A DNA stretch of 64,000 nucleotides from Roseomonas aeriglobus (GTDB lineage: Bacteria > Pseudomonadota > Alphaproteobacteria > Sphingomonadales > Sphingomonadaceae): assembly GCA_016937575.1 (NCBI GenBank), contig JAFHKN010000002.1, positions 1,674,001 to 1,738,000 of the forward strand, given 5' to 3'. The notes under the pieces are model-generated. The model made no database searches. It worked only from the letters and a program-made list of their open reading frames with translations, and was not told the origin of the DNA. Shown here in pieces: positions 57,528 to 64,000 of the stretch. The first letter of the stretch is position 1, and each line of letters starts with the position of its first letter. Position numbers and translations under genes: made by a program.

Positions 57528-57623
57528 CCCGTATCCACCGGTCCCGCCGGCCGAGGTCGGAAGAGGAATAGCAGTCCCGGCAGTTCGCTCGAGACGAATA
57601 GCGGCGCCCGGGACCACCACCAT

Positions 57624-57652
57624 AAAAAAGGCGGCAGCTCGCGCTGCCGCCC
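57624..57652 (-). terminator. Rho-independent terminator of the TPR gene
   Basis: On the minus strand GGCGGCAGC, loop of four, GCTGCCGCC, followed by six T (57624-57629 as A on the plus strand). It lies about 27 bases after the stop at 57679. Confidence 0.85.
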
Positions 57653-57678
57653 AATGTCACCGTATCCGCGGTCCGCCT

Positions 57679-58038
57679 TCAACGAGCCGCGGTCTGATAC
57701 GCACTGATCCGGCCAAGACCGGCTTGCGCAATCTGATGCGACGAGACGACGCTCTTGTCGCCGCGGTCGAGCAACACCGGATCGCGGTCCAGAACCTGAC
57801 GATAGAGTGTCGCAGCCTGCATCTGGCGGCCAGTCGCCGCATAGACCGCGGCAAGGTTGACCAGCACTTCGGCGCTGCCTGGATAAATCTGTCGCTCGGC
57901 CGACAGCAAACGCTCTGCCTTCACATAATTACCACCGACGATCGCGTCGTGCGCCAACCGCACCGCACCGTCCTGTGCCAACGCAGGGGTCGCGGCGATC
58001 ACCGCCGTTGCAACCGCTACAGCAAGCTTCTTGACCAT
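57679..58038 (-). CDS. Exported small TPR-repeat protein
   Basis: A 119-residue protein with a signal peptide (residues 1-22, LAVAVATAVIAATPALA) and a TPR-like pair of helices (HDAIVGGNYVKAERLLSAER, AEVLVNLAAVYAATGRQMQA, ATLYRQVLDRDP). Probably a periplasmic binding scaffold; partner unknown. GGAGGATGGG precedes the ATG. Bounded by its own terminator. Confidence 0.8.
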   Translation of the reverse strand: MVKKLAVAVATAVIAATPALAQDGAVRLAHDAIVGGNYVKAERLLSAERQIYPGSAEVLVNLAAVYAATGRQMQAATLYRQVLDRDPVLLDRGDKSVVSSHQIAQAGLGRISAYQTAAR

Positions 58039-58157
58039 CCCATCCTCCGTCCGTTTGTTACTGTTTTATGACGTATGGGTGTCACTTTTGTTTCGCATCG
58101 GCAAGTGCGTATATTGCATTTCCATGACAGTGACGGTTTCGTAACGAATTAGCCTTA

Positions 58158-58182
58158 GGAACCTGCAATGATCTGAAAGGTT
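58158..58182 (+). promoter_or_regulatory. Candidate EcfG promoter of the SDR gene
   Basis: GGAAC (58158-58162), 16 bases, GGTT (58179-58182), 31 bases before the ATG at 58214. One mismatch in the -10. Confidence 0.4.
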
Positions 58183-58213
58183 TGGCTTCCGTCTGCGCGT
58201 CTGGAGCCAAGCC

Positions 58214-59209
58214 ATGTCCGATATCGACAAAAGCCGCCGCACCTTCGTCGCTTCGGCCGGACTTGCTGCGGCCGCGGTGGGTGCCGCTCCGGCTCTGGCG
58301 CAGGATACACCGCCCCCACCGCAGGCGCCCACCACGCCGCAGGCGGGTCGCTATCCCAAGCCGCCGTTCCAGAACCAACGCCAACCCTGGCCGGGCCTCG
58401 CGAGCCGCATGTCGCCACGGCCGGATCATGGCGAGACGAGCTACAAGGGTTCGGGGCGACTGGCCGGCAAACGCGCGCTCATCACCGGTGGCGACAGCGG
58501 GATCGGCCGGGCCGCAGCGATCGCCTATGCGCGCGAGGGCGCCGATGTCGCGATAAACTATCTGCCGGCAGAGGAACCCGACGCGCGCGAAGTCGTGCAA
58601 CTGATCGAGGCGGCGGGACGCAAGGCGGTCGCCATTCCCGGCGATCTGCGCGACGAAGCGTTCTGCCGGCGTCTGATCATCGATGCGACCCGCCAGCTCG
58701 GCGGGCTGGACATCCTCGTCAATAATGCCGCGCGCCAGCAGACCCGACCTGACATCGGCAGCATCTCGTCGGAGGATTTCGACGCGACGATGAAGACCAA
58801 CGTCTATGCGCCGTTCTGGCTATCGAAGGCGGCCGTCGCGCGGATGGGCCCGGGGTCGGTGATCGTCTTCACCTCCTCCGAACAGGCCGGCGATCCGTCT
58901 CCGGACATCCTGGAGTATGCGATGAGCCGCGCGGCCGTGCTGAACCTTGCCAAGGGACTGGCGAAGCAGCTCGCGCCGAAGGGCATTCGTGTGAATGCGG
59001 TGACGCCCGGGCCGTTCTGGACGCCGCTGCAGGTGTCAGGCGGCGCAACGCCCGAAAAGCTGCGCACCTTCGGACAGTCGAGCCCCCTCGGCCGGCCGGG
59101 CCAGCCCGCGGAGATCGCCGGGCTGTACGTCGCAGCCGTCGACCCGGCGAACAGCTTTTCGACCGGACAGATCTTCGGCGCGACCGGCGGTGGCGGGCAG
59201 CCGGGCTGA
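58214..59209 (+). CDS. Tat-exported SDR-family oxidoreductase
   Basis: A 331-residue protein. The N-terminus has a twin-arginine signal (SRRTFVASAGLAAAAVG, residues 7-23), then a proline-rich stretch to about 80. The classical SDR domain follows: nucleotide loop TGGDSGIGRA (91-100), NNAARQQTRPDI, N195, S221/S222 and Y235. The residue expected to be lysine (YxxxK) is R239 (EYAMSRAAV). It belongs with the ~300-residue SDRs sometimes annotated as glucose-dehydrogenase-like or YghA-like stress proteins. The EcfG-like box suggests general-stress control. An NAD(P) enzyme with a Tat signal would fold in the cytoplasm before export. Confidence 0.87.
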   Translation: MSDIDKSRRTFVASAGLAAAAVGAAPALAQDTPPPPQAPTTPQAGRYPKPPFQNQRQPWPGLASRMSPRPDHGETSYKGSGRLAGKRALITGGDSGIGRAAAIAYAREGADVAINYLPAEEPDAREVVQLIEAAGRKAVAIPGDLRDEAFCRRLIIDATRQLGGLDILVNNAARQQTRPDIGSISSEDFDATMKTNVYAPFWLSKAAVARMGPGSVIVFTSSEQAGDPSPDILEYAMSRAAVLNLAKGLAKQLAPKGIRVNAVTPGPFWTPLQVSGGATPEKLRTFGQSSPLGRPGQPAEIAGLYVAAVDPANSFSTGQIFGATGGGGQPG

Positions 59210-59225
59210 GCCCGGCGCCTTTCCC

Positions 59226-60866
59226 TCAGGCCTCGATCACCAGGACGTCCACGACGGGCTTCTTGCCCGTCCATCGCGTCGCGACGCGGCGCACAGCCAG
59301 GCGGATCGCCTCGCGGAGGGAGTCGCGGTTCTTGCCGCCCTTCCCGCCCTTGCGCACCGCTTCCTCGGCGGCGTCGATCGCCTCGTCGATGAAGGGATCG
59401 CGGTCCTCCTCGACCGGAATGCCCTGCAACTTCACCTCGGGCTCGCCGATCAACTGGCCGTTCTTCCCGATCGCAACGGCGACCGACATGTGGCCGTACA
59501 TCGCGACCTTGCGGCGCTCGTTGATCGTGCCGCCGTCAGCCGGCAGGATGACGTCGCCATCGACCGCCAGGCGACCGACCGGTGCGACGCCGATCTTCTC
59601 GGGCGTCCCCGGGGCCAGGCGGATGATGTCGCCATCCTTCTGGATCACCGCGCCGGGTACGCCGCTCTCGATCGCGAAGCGGGCATGTTCGGCCAGATGG
59701 CGCATCTCGCCATGTACCGGCATGACCAGCTTGGGCCGGATCCACTTGTACATCTGCGCCAGCTCCGGGCGACCCGGATGGCCCGATACGTGGACGAACG
59801 CCTGACGATCGGTGATGATGTTGACGCCCATTGCCGCCAGGCGGTTCTGGATGTCGCCGATCGCCTTCTCGTTGCCCGGGATCTGCTTCGACGAGAAAAC
59901 GACGGTGTCGCCACGGTCGAGCTTGATCGGGTGATTGTTCTCCGACACGCGGTTGAGCGCCGCGCGCGCCTCGCCCTGGCCACCGGTCGCGACGATCAGC
60001 ACTTCGTTGCGCGGCAGCTTCATCGCCGTTTCCCAATCGATGATCGGGGGCAGGTCCTTCAGATAGCCGGTCGCCTTGGCCACGCGCGTGATGCGGTCGA
60101 GCGAGCGGCCGGCCAGGCATAGCTGGCGCCCGGTATCCTTCGCCACCTCGCCCAACGTTGCCAGGCGGGCGGCGTTCGACGCGAAGGTCGTCACCAGCAC
60201 GCGGCCTTTTGCAGCGGCGATCACCTGATCGAGCCCATCGCGGACGTCCGCCTCGCTGCCCGAGGCCTCGGGATTGAAGACGTTGGTCGAATCGCAGACG
60301 AGCGCGAAGATGCCCTTGTCGCCGACCGCCGTCAGTTCGTCGGCGGTCGACGCGCCGCTGGCTTCGTCGATCTTCCAGTCACCGGTGTGCAGGATGTTGC
60401 CGTACTTGGTCTCGATCAGGATGGCGTTGCCTTCCGGGATCGAGTGGGCAAGCGGGACGTAGCTGATGCCGAACGGTCCCAGCTTGAACAACTGGTCCTC
60501 CTGCACCACCCGCAGCTTCACCTGCTTGGTGATGCCTTCCTCGTCGAACTTCTCGCGAATCAGGCCCGCGGTGAAGGGCGAGGCGTAGACGGGGACGCCC
60601 AGGTCGGCGGCCAAATAGGGCAGCGCGCCGATATGATCCTCATGCCCATGGGTAATGACGATGCCGAGCAGATCGTCGAGCCGATCCTCGATGAAGCTCA
60701 AGTCCGGCAGGATGATGTCGATGCCCGGGTAGTTCGGGTCGGCAAAGGTCACGCCGCAATCGACCATCAGCCATTTGCCGTCGCATCCGTACAGGTTGAC
60801 GTTCATGCCGATCTCGCCCGACCCGCCGAGTGCGACGAAGAGCAGTTCTTTGTTGGGAGTAGTCAT
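59226..60866 (-). CDS. rnj: Ribonuclease J
   Basis: A 546-residue metallo-beta-lactamase/beta-CASP RNase with endo- and 5'-exonuclease activity, used in rRNA and mRNA processing by alphaproteobacteria. The metal motif HGHEDH occupies residues 73-78, preceded by MVDCGVTFADPNYPGIDIIL; GDWKIDEAS, DSTNVFNPEASGSE, VTTFASNAARLATLG, and PVHGEMRHLAEHA follow. ATG at 60866. Lies downstream of coaX in the usual nuoN-birA-coaX-rnj order. Confidence 0.95.
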   Translation of the reverse strand: MTTPNKELLFVALGGSGEIGMNVNLYGCDGKWLMVDCGVTFADPNYPGIDIILPDLSFIEDRLDDLLGIVITHGHEDHIGALPYLAADLGVPVYASPFTAGLIREKFDEEGITKQVKLRVVQEDQLFKLGPFGISYVPLAHSIPEGNAILIETKYGNILHTGDWKIDEASGASTADELTAVGDKGIFALVCDSTNVFNPEASGSEADVRDGLDQVIAAAKGRVLVTTFASNAARLATLGEVAKDTGRQLCLAGRSLDRITRVAKATGYLKDLPPIIDWETAMKLPRNEVLIVATGGQGEARAALNRVSENNHPIKLDRGDTVVFSSKQIPGNEKAIGDIQNRLAAMGVNIITDRQAFVHVSGHPGRPELAQMYKWIRPKLVMPVHGEMRHLAEHARFAIESGVPGAVIQKDGDIIRLAPGTPEKIGVAPVGRLAVDGDVILPADGGTINERRKVAMYGHMSVAVAIGKNGQLIGEPEVKLQGIPVEEDRDPFIDEAIDAAEEAVRKGGKGGKNRDSLREAIRLAVRRVATRWTGKKPVVDVLVIEA

Positions 60867-60882
60867 TCTTATCCTATTGCGT

Positions 60883-60950
60883 GCTCCCGCGCGGGCGGGA
60901 GCCTGGGGCCGCGCGCCACGCAGCCTGGAAACTCTGGGCTCCCGCCTTCG
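60883..60950. repeat. Intergenic GC-rich palindrome
   Basis: GCTCCCGCGCGGGCGGGAGC (60883-60902) and a GGGCTCCCGCCTTCGCC segment (60936-60950) are part of the gCTCCCGC repeat type widespread in alphaproteobacteria. It lies between rnj and coaX. Confidence 0.7.
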
Positions 60951-60965
60951 CCCCCCCTCAAAGTC

Positions 60966-61775
60966 CTACTTTGATGGGAAGCCCTGCGCAGGAGCGCTAC
61001 GATGTCGGATATGGGCTCTTTCCCACTCCATTGCGAGGCCGATGAGCGTCAGATCATGCTCGACGAGATCGAAAAACTGCGTGTGCTGTTCGAACAGCAC
61101 TGCCAAGCCGCCGGTGGCGATGACGGTAACCGGCCGACCGACCTCCGCCTTCATGCGCGCGATCAGCCCTTCGAGCATCGCCACATAGCCCCAGAAGATG
61201 CCGATATGCATCTGGTCGACCGTATTGCGCCCGATCACCGTCGGTGACCGCGGGGCCTCGATGGCGATGCGCGGCAGCTTGGCCGCCGCGGTCACCAGCG
61301 CGTCGAGGCTGAGGTTGATCCCCGGTGCGATGATGCCGCCCTTATAGGCGCCCGAATAATCGACCAGGTCGAATGTCGTCGCCGTGCCGAAATCGACCAC
61401 GATGAGATCACCGGGATGCGCAGCATGGGCCGCGATGACGTTCAGCGCGCGGTCGGCACCCAGGTTGGACGGCTCATCGACGTCGAGCTGAAACGGCCAA
61501 CCGCCCTCGCCGGCGATGGTCGGCTCTCCGCCGAAATATTTGGTCGCCAGCATCCGAAGGTTATGCATCGCACGCGGGACGACGGTGCCGATGACGACCC
61601 CCGTCACCGCCGAACGGTCAAGCCCCTCGAGCGCCAGCAGCTGGCTGAGCCAGACGACATATTCGTCTGCCGTCCGTCGCGGATCGGTCGCGATCCGCCA
61701 GCGCGCGCGAACCTCGCGGCCCTCCAGCAGCGCGAAGACGACATTGGTGTTTCCGGCATCGATCGCGAGTAGCAT
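60966..61775 (-). CDS. coaX: Type III pantothenate kinase
   Basis: Phosphorylates pantothenate as the first step of coenzyme A synthesis, in the CoaX (type III, ASKHA-fold) version. The 269-residue protein has [19 protein letters not shown] (phosphate loop), [15 protein letters not shown], and [20 protein letters not shown], and a C-terminal [19 protein letters not shown] at 61775; the frame extends to 61856 through the intergenic repeat with no family sequence. Confidence 0.95.
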   Translation of the reverse strand: MLLAIDAGNTNVVFALLEGREVRARWRIATDPRRTADEYVVWLSQLLALEGLDRSAVTGVVIGTVVPRAMHNLRMLATKYFGGEPTIAGEGGWPFQLDVDEPSNLGADRALNVIAAHAAHPGDLIVVDFGTATTFDLVDYSGAYKGGIIAPGINLSLDALVTAAAKLPRIAIEAPRSPTVIGRNTVDQMHIGIFWGYVAMLEGLIARMKAEVGRPVTVIATGGLAVLFEQHTQFFDLVEHDLTLIGLAMEWERAHIRHRSAPAQGFPSK

Positions 61776-61788
61776 GACGTTGAGGATA

Positions 61789-61887
61789 CCCGTTCGTGTC
61801 GAGCGAAGTCGAGCCTGTCGTGCGAAGCCAGGACGCAGGGGCGCCCCCCCCGGCACCCGTTCCTCGACTTCGCTCGGAACGAACGGG
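61789..61887. repeat. Intergenic inverted-repeat element
   Basis: Arms CCCGTTCGTGTCGAGCGAAG.. (61789-61813) and ..CTTCGCTCGGAACGAACGGG (61862-61887) around a spacer with an eight-C run. Same family as 17053-17150. Confidence 0.85.
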
Positions 61888-61898
61888 CGCTTTTGCTC

Positions 61899-62615
61899 TT
61901 ACAGCAGGAATACGTCGGCGGCGTGAATGACGCGCACGCCGCCGTCCGCCAGGCGCAGTCGCAACGCACCGCTGTCGTCGAGACCATCGAACAAACCCTC
62001 CACGGCATCGTCGCCGACCCGCGCCGCGAGCGCCGTCCCTCGCGGATGCGCCCGCTCCAGCCAGCGCGCCCGGATCGCCGCGATCCCCTCGGCCCGCCAG
62101 CGCGCCAGCCAGGACGCAAACGCCGTCGCCAGCACTTCGACCAGCACGCCCGGGTCCACCAGGCATCCGCAATCGACAAGGCTTGTCGTCGCGCGCCCCA
62201 GCGAGGTGGGGCGATTCGCGCAGTTTACGCCGATGCCAATGACGACGCTGTCATCGGCGCGCTCGAGGAGGATGCCGACCAGCTTTGCGCCGTCGATCAG
62301 GATGTCGTTGGGCCATTTGATCGTCAGGCGGCCGGACGCGGCGATATCGCCACACAGCAACTGGATCGCCTCATCAACCGCCACCGCGGCGACGAGCGCG
62401 AGCGTCGCTGCGGGCGGATCGGACGGCCGCAGCCGGACGAGCGTGCTCGCGTAGAGATTGCCCGTACGCGATTCCCACGCCCGCCCCTGCCGGCCGCGGC
62501 CCGCCGTCTGGCATTCCGCCCGCAGCCACCGCCCCTCGGGCGCACCCGACGCGGCGGCGGCAAGCAGGTCGGCGTTGGTCGAACCCGTCGCGCTGACGGT
62601 GACGATGTCGATCAG
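61899..62615 (-). CDS. birA: Biotin--[acetyl-CoA-carboxylase] ligase without a canonical start codon
   Basis: Attaches biotin to carboxylases. A ~238-residue short form without a DNA-binding domain: ATGSTNADLLAAAASGAPEG, biotin loop QTAGRGRQGRAWESRTGNLY, KWPNDILIDGAKLVGILLE, GIGVNCANRP and a small C-terminal domain (ALAARVGDDAVEGLFDGLDD, GVRVIHAADVFLL). No ATG, GTG or TTG precedes the conserved VTVSATGSTN in frame; the candidates are CTG (62613-62615) and the overlapping ATC at 62610-62612, both abutting the nuoN stop (TGATC). Start is thus uncertain. The longer frame to 63386 is not used since it runs antiphase through nuoN. Confidence 0.85.
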   Translation of the reverse strand: MIDIVTVSATGSTNADLLAAAASGAPEGRWLRAECQTAGRGRQGRAWESRTGNLYASTLVRLRPSDPPAATLALVAAVAVDEAIQLLCGDIAASGRLTIKWPNDILIDGAKLVGILLERADDSVVIGIGVNCANRPTSLGRATTSLVDCGCLVDPGVLVEVLATAFASWLARWRAEGIAAIRARWLERAHPRGTALAARVGDDAVEGLFDGLDDSGALRLRLADGGVRVIHAADVFLL

Positions 62616-64000
62616 AACAGCGCGCCTGCCGCTGCGTTGGTGAACGGTGCCAGCGGCTGGATCAGCAGCCAGCCCAGCGGCGACACCAGCAGCGCCATGA
62701 CCGCGATCAGGACGTATTCGACGGTCGAACGCGTGCCCGTATCCACGATCTCGTTCGCCGGCGCATCGAAGTACATCGTCTTGATGATCTTCAGATAATA
62801 GAACGCCCCGACGACAGAACCGATGGCGCCGAACACGGCAAAGGCAAGCAGACCGGCATCGGTCGCGGCCCAGAACACCGCCAGCTTCGGCCAGAAGCCG
62901 AGCAGCGGCGGAATTCCTGCGAGCGAGAACATGAAGATCGCCATGGCCGCCGCGAGACCCGGCCGCGTCCGCGACAGGCCCGACAGGCTGGCGATGCTCT
63001 CGATCGGCTGACCATCCGCACCGCGCATCTGGAGCACGACCAGGAAGCTGCCGAGCGTCATTACGACGTAAACGGTGACATAGCTGAGCACCGCCGCCGT
63101 GCCCTCGGGCGTCGCTGCGGCAAGGCCGATGAGGGCGAAGCCGACGTTGTTGATCGAGGAATAGGCCAGCAGGCGCTTGATGTTCTTCTGCCCGATGGCG
63201 CCGATCGCGCCGAAGTAGACCGAAGCGAGGCTGGCGAAGATGACGATCTGGCGCCACTCGACGGCAGCCGGGCCCATCGCTTCCAACGCGACGCGCAACG
63301 CCATGCCGATCGCGGCAACCTTGGAGGCGGAGGCAAAGAACGTCGTGACCGGCGTCGGCGCGCCTTCGTACACGTCCGGCGTCCACATGTGGAACGGCAC
63401 GGCCGCGATCTTGAAGGCGATGCCGGCGAAGACGAACACCAGCCCGACGATCAGGCCGGTCGATTTCGCCCCCCCGAACGCGGCGGCGATCGTGTCGAAC
63501 CCGGTCGACCCGGCAAAGCCGTACACCAGGCTGATGCCATAGAGCAGGATGCCCGACGCGAGTGCGCCCAGCACGAAATACTTCAGGCCCGCTTCGGCCG
63601 AGCGCGTGTCGCGCCGCATGAAGCTGGCGAGAACGTAGCTGGCAAGGCTCTGCAGTTCGAGGCCGACGTAGAGCGCGAGCATGTCGCCTGCCGATACCAT
63701 GACGCCCGAACCGATCGCGGCAAGCAGCATAAGCACCGGATATTCCGGACGCAGGTCATCGCCGCTGGTGCGGGCGAAGAAGCCCGGCGCGATGATGATC
63801 GAAACCGCAGTGGCGGCATAGATCAGCACCTTGGCATAGGCCGAGAACGCGTCGGTGCGCAGCAGGCCGTCGAACGGCTGCCCGCCTGCCGAGGCGGGTC
63901 CGGCCAGCGCGATTCCCGCGCCGATCAGCACGGCAACTGCCGTCCAGCTGACCAGCCGGGTCACGGCCTGGCCGCCCCAGGCCGCCACCAGCATCAGGAC
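62612..64000 (-). CDS. nuoN: NADH-quinone oxidoreductase subunit N (5' end outside)
   Basis: A proton-pumping antiporter-like subunit of complex I. About 460 residues are in the window, with a dozen hydrophobic helices. Signature segments are LALYVGLELQSLASYVLASF (with the conserved Glu), LKYFVLGALASGILLYGISL, AFKIAAVPFHMWTPDVYEGA (conserved Lys and His), KRLLAYSSINNVGFALIGLA and FSLAGIPPLLGFWPKLAVFW. The N-terminal ~20 residues and the upstream nuo genes lie beyond 64000. The stop overlaps the birA region. Confidence 0.95.
   Translation of the reverse strand, partial: VLMLVAAWGGQAVTRLVSWTAVAVLIGAGIALAGPASAGGQPFDGLLRTDAFSAYAKVLIYAATAVSIIIAPGFFARTSGDDLRPEYPVLMLLAAIGSGVMVSAGDMLALYVGLELQSLASYVLASFMRRDTRSAEAGLKYFVLGALASGILLYGISLVYGFAGSTGFDTIAAAFGGAKSTGLIVGLVFVFAGIAFKIAAVPFHMWTPDVYEGAPTPVTTFFASASKVAAIGMALRVALEAMGPAAVEWRQIVIFASLASVYFGAIGAIGQKNIKRLLAYSSINNVGFALIGLAAATPEGTAAVLSYVTVYVVMTLGSFLVVLQMRGADGQPIESIASLSGLSRTRPGLAAAMAIFMFSLAGIPPLLGFWPKLAVFWAATDAGLLAFAVFGAIGSVVGAFYYLKIIKTMYFDAPANEIVDTGTRSTVEYVLIAVMALLVSPLGWLLIQPLAPFTNAAAGALF

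Noticed and set aside
62616..63386. A continuous frame from birA into the nuoN region
   Set aside because: It overlaps nuoN out of frame with an unlikely composition; only the birA part carries homology.

Overview
The window is about 64 kb of high-GC chromosomal DNA from an alphaproteobacterium, most likely a Sphingomonas or close sphingomonad. The evidence is the gene order (dus-ntrBC-ntrYX-hfq-hflX in one tightly coupled run; dnaG-rpoD), a fused ispDF, a tandem double Hfq, a CckA-type hybrid kinase, UPF0262 and DUF4170 proteins, and the TTCGTCC...GAAGTCGAAGG type of intergenic palindrome. It reads as ordinary core genome. I see no prophage, CRISPR array, rRNA or tRNA. The accessory signals are one ~279-bp non-autonomous mobile element, several intergenic palindromes, and one low-GC gene lodged between carA and carB.

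Layout. 1-701: 5' part of enolase. 833-2456: four small membrane-associated proteins resembling the enterobacterial yqjD/yqjE/yqjK set, behind a candidate EcfG (general stress) promoter. 2515-11870: DUF4170 protein, then on the minus strand dusB-ntrB-ntrC-ntrY-ntrX-hfq-hflX. 12098-15660: ispDF, an exported protein, cinA-type amidase, a frameshifted RatA/COQ10 gene and lipA. 15754-17642: beta-carbonic anhydrase, rhomboid protease, greA. 17720-22855: carB, the low-GC gene and carA. 22955-27844: yqeY-like, GIY-YIG protein, dnaG, rpoD with a strong terminator. 28080-36868: a Phd/YefM-like plus PAS regulator, a hypothetical protein ending exactly at the mobile element, MoxR ATPase, CHAP protein, GT-C glycosyltransferase, VWA (CoxE-like) protein, a His-less HPt protein and a long coiled-coil membrane protein. 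37032-39809: a single-domain response regulator and a CckA-like hybrid kinase. 39883-45491: two tandem M13 metallopeptidases, DUF2062 protein, smpB and a small membrane protein. 45605-49107: dapA, divergent soluble lytic transglycosylase, greB. 49156-53828: two small hypotheticals, acylphosphatase, ettA, M28 peptidase and a small Ala/Asn-rich lipoprotein. 53928-57527: yjaB-like acetyltransferase, dnaB, UPF0262, cdd, dcd. 57679-64000: TPR protein, Tat-exported SDR, RNase J, coaX, birA (no canonical start codon) and the 5'-truncated nuoN.

How the genes work together. The ntr block is a nitrogen and redox regulatory operon whose seven genes almost all overlap by 1-4 bases, with a small gap only around ntrY/ntrC and between ntrX and hfq. 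dnaG-rpoD, smpB and dnaB are information-processing housekeeping genes. carAB, cdd and dcd serve pyrimidine metabolism. nuoN-birA-coaX-rnj is an arrangement I know from alphaproteobacteria. Three candidate EcfG boxes (GGAAC-N16-TGTT/CATT/GGTT) precede small stress-type genes (833, 49156, 58214), suggesting scattered general-stress-response members. There is no clear novel multi-gene system. The best leads are the tandem Hfq, the gene inserted within carAB, the palindromic element that replaced a stop codon without changing the protein, the Phd-PAS fusion and an Lpp-like lipoprotein ending in lysine.
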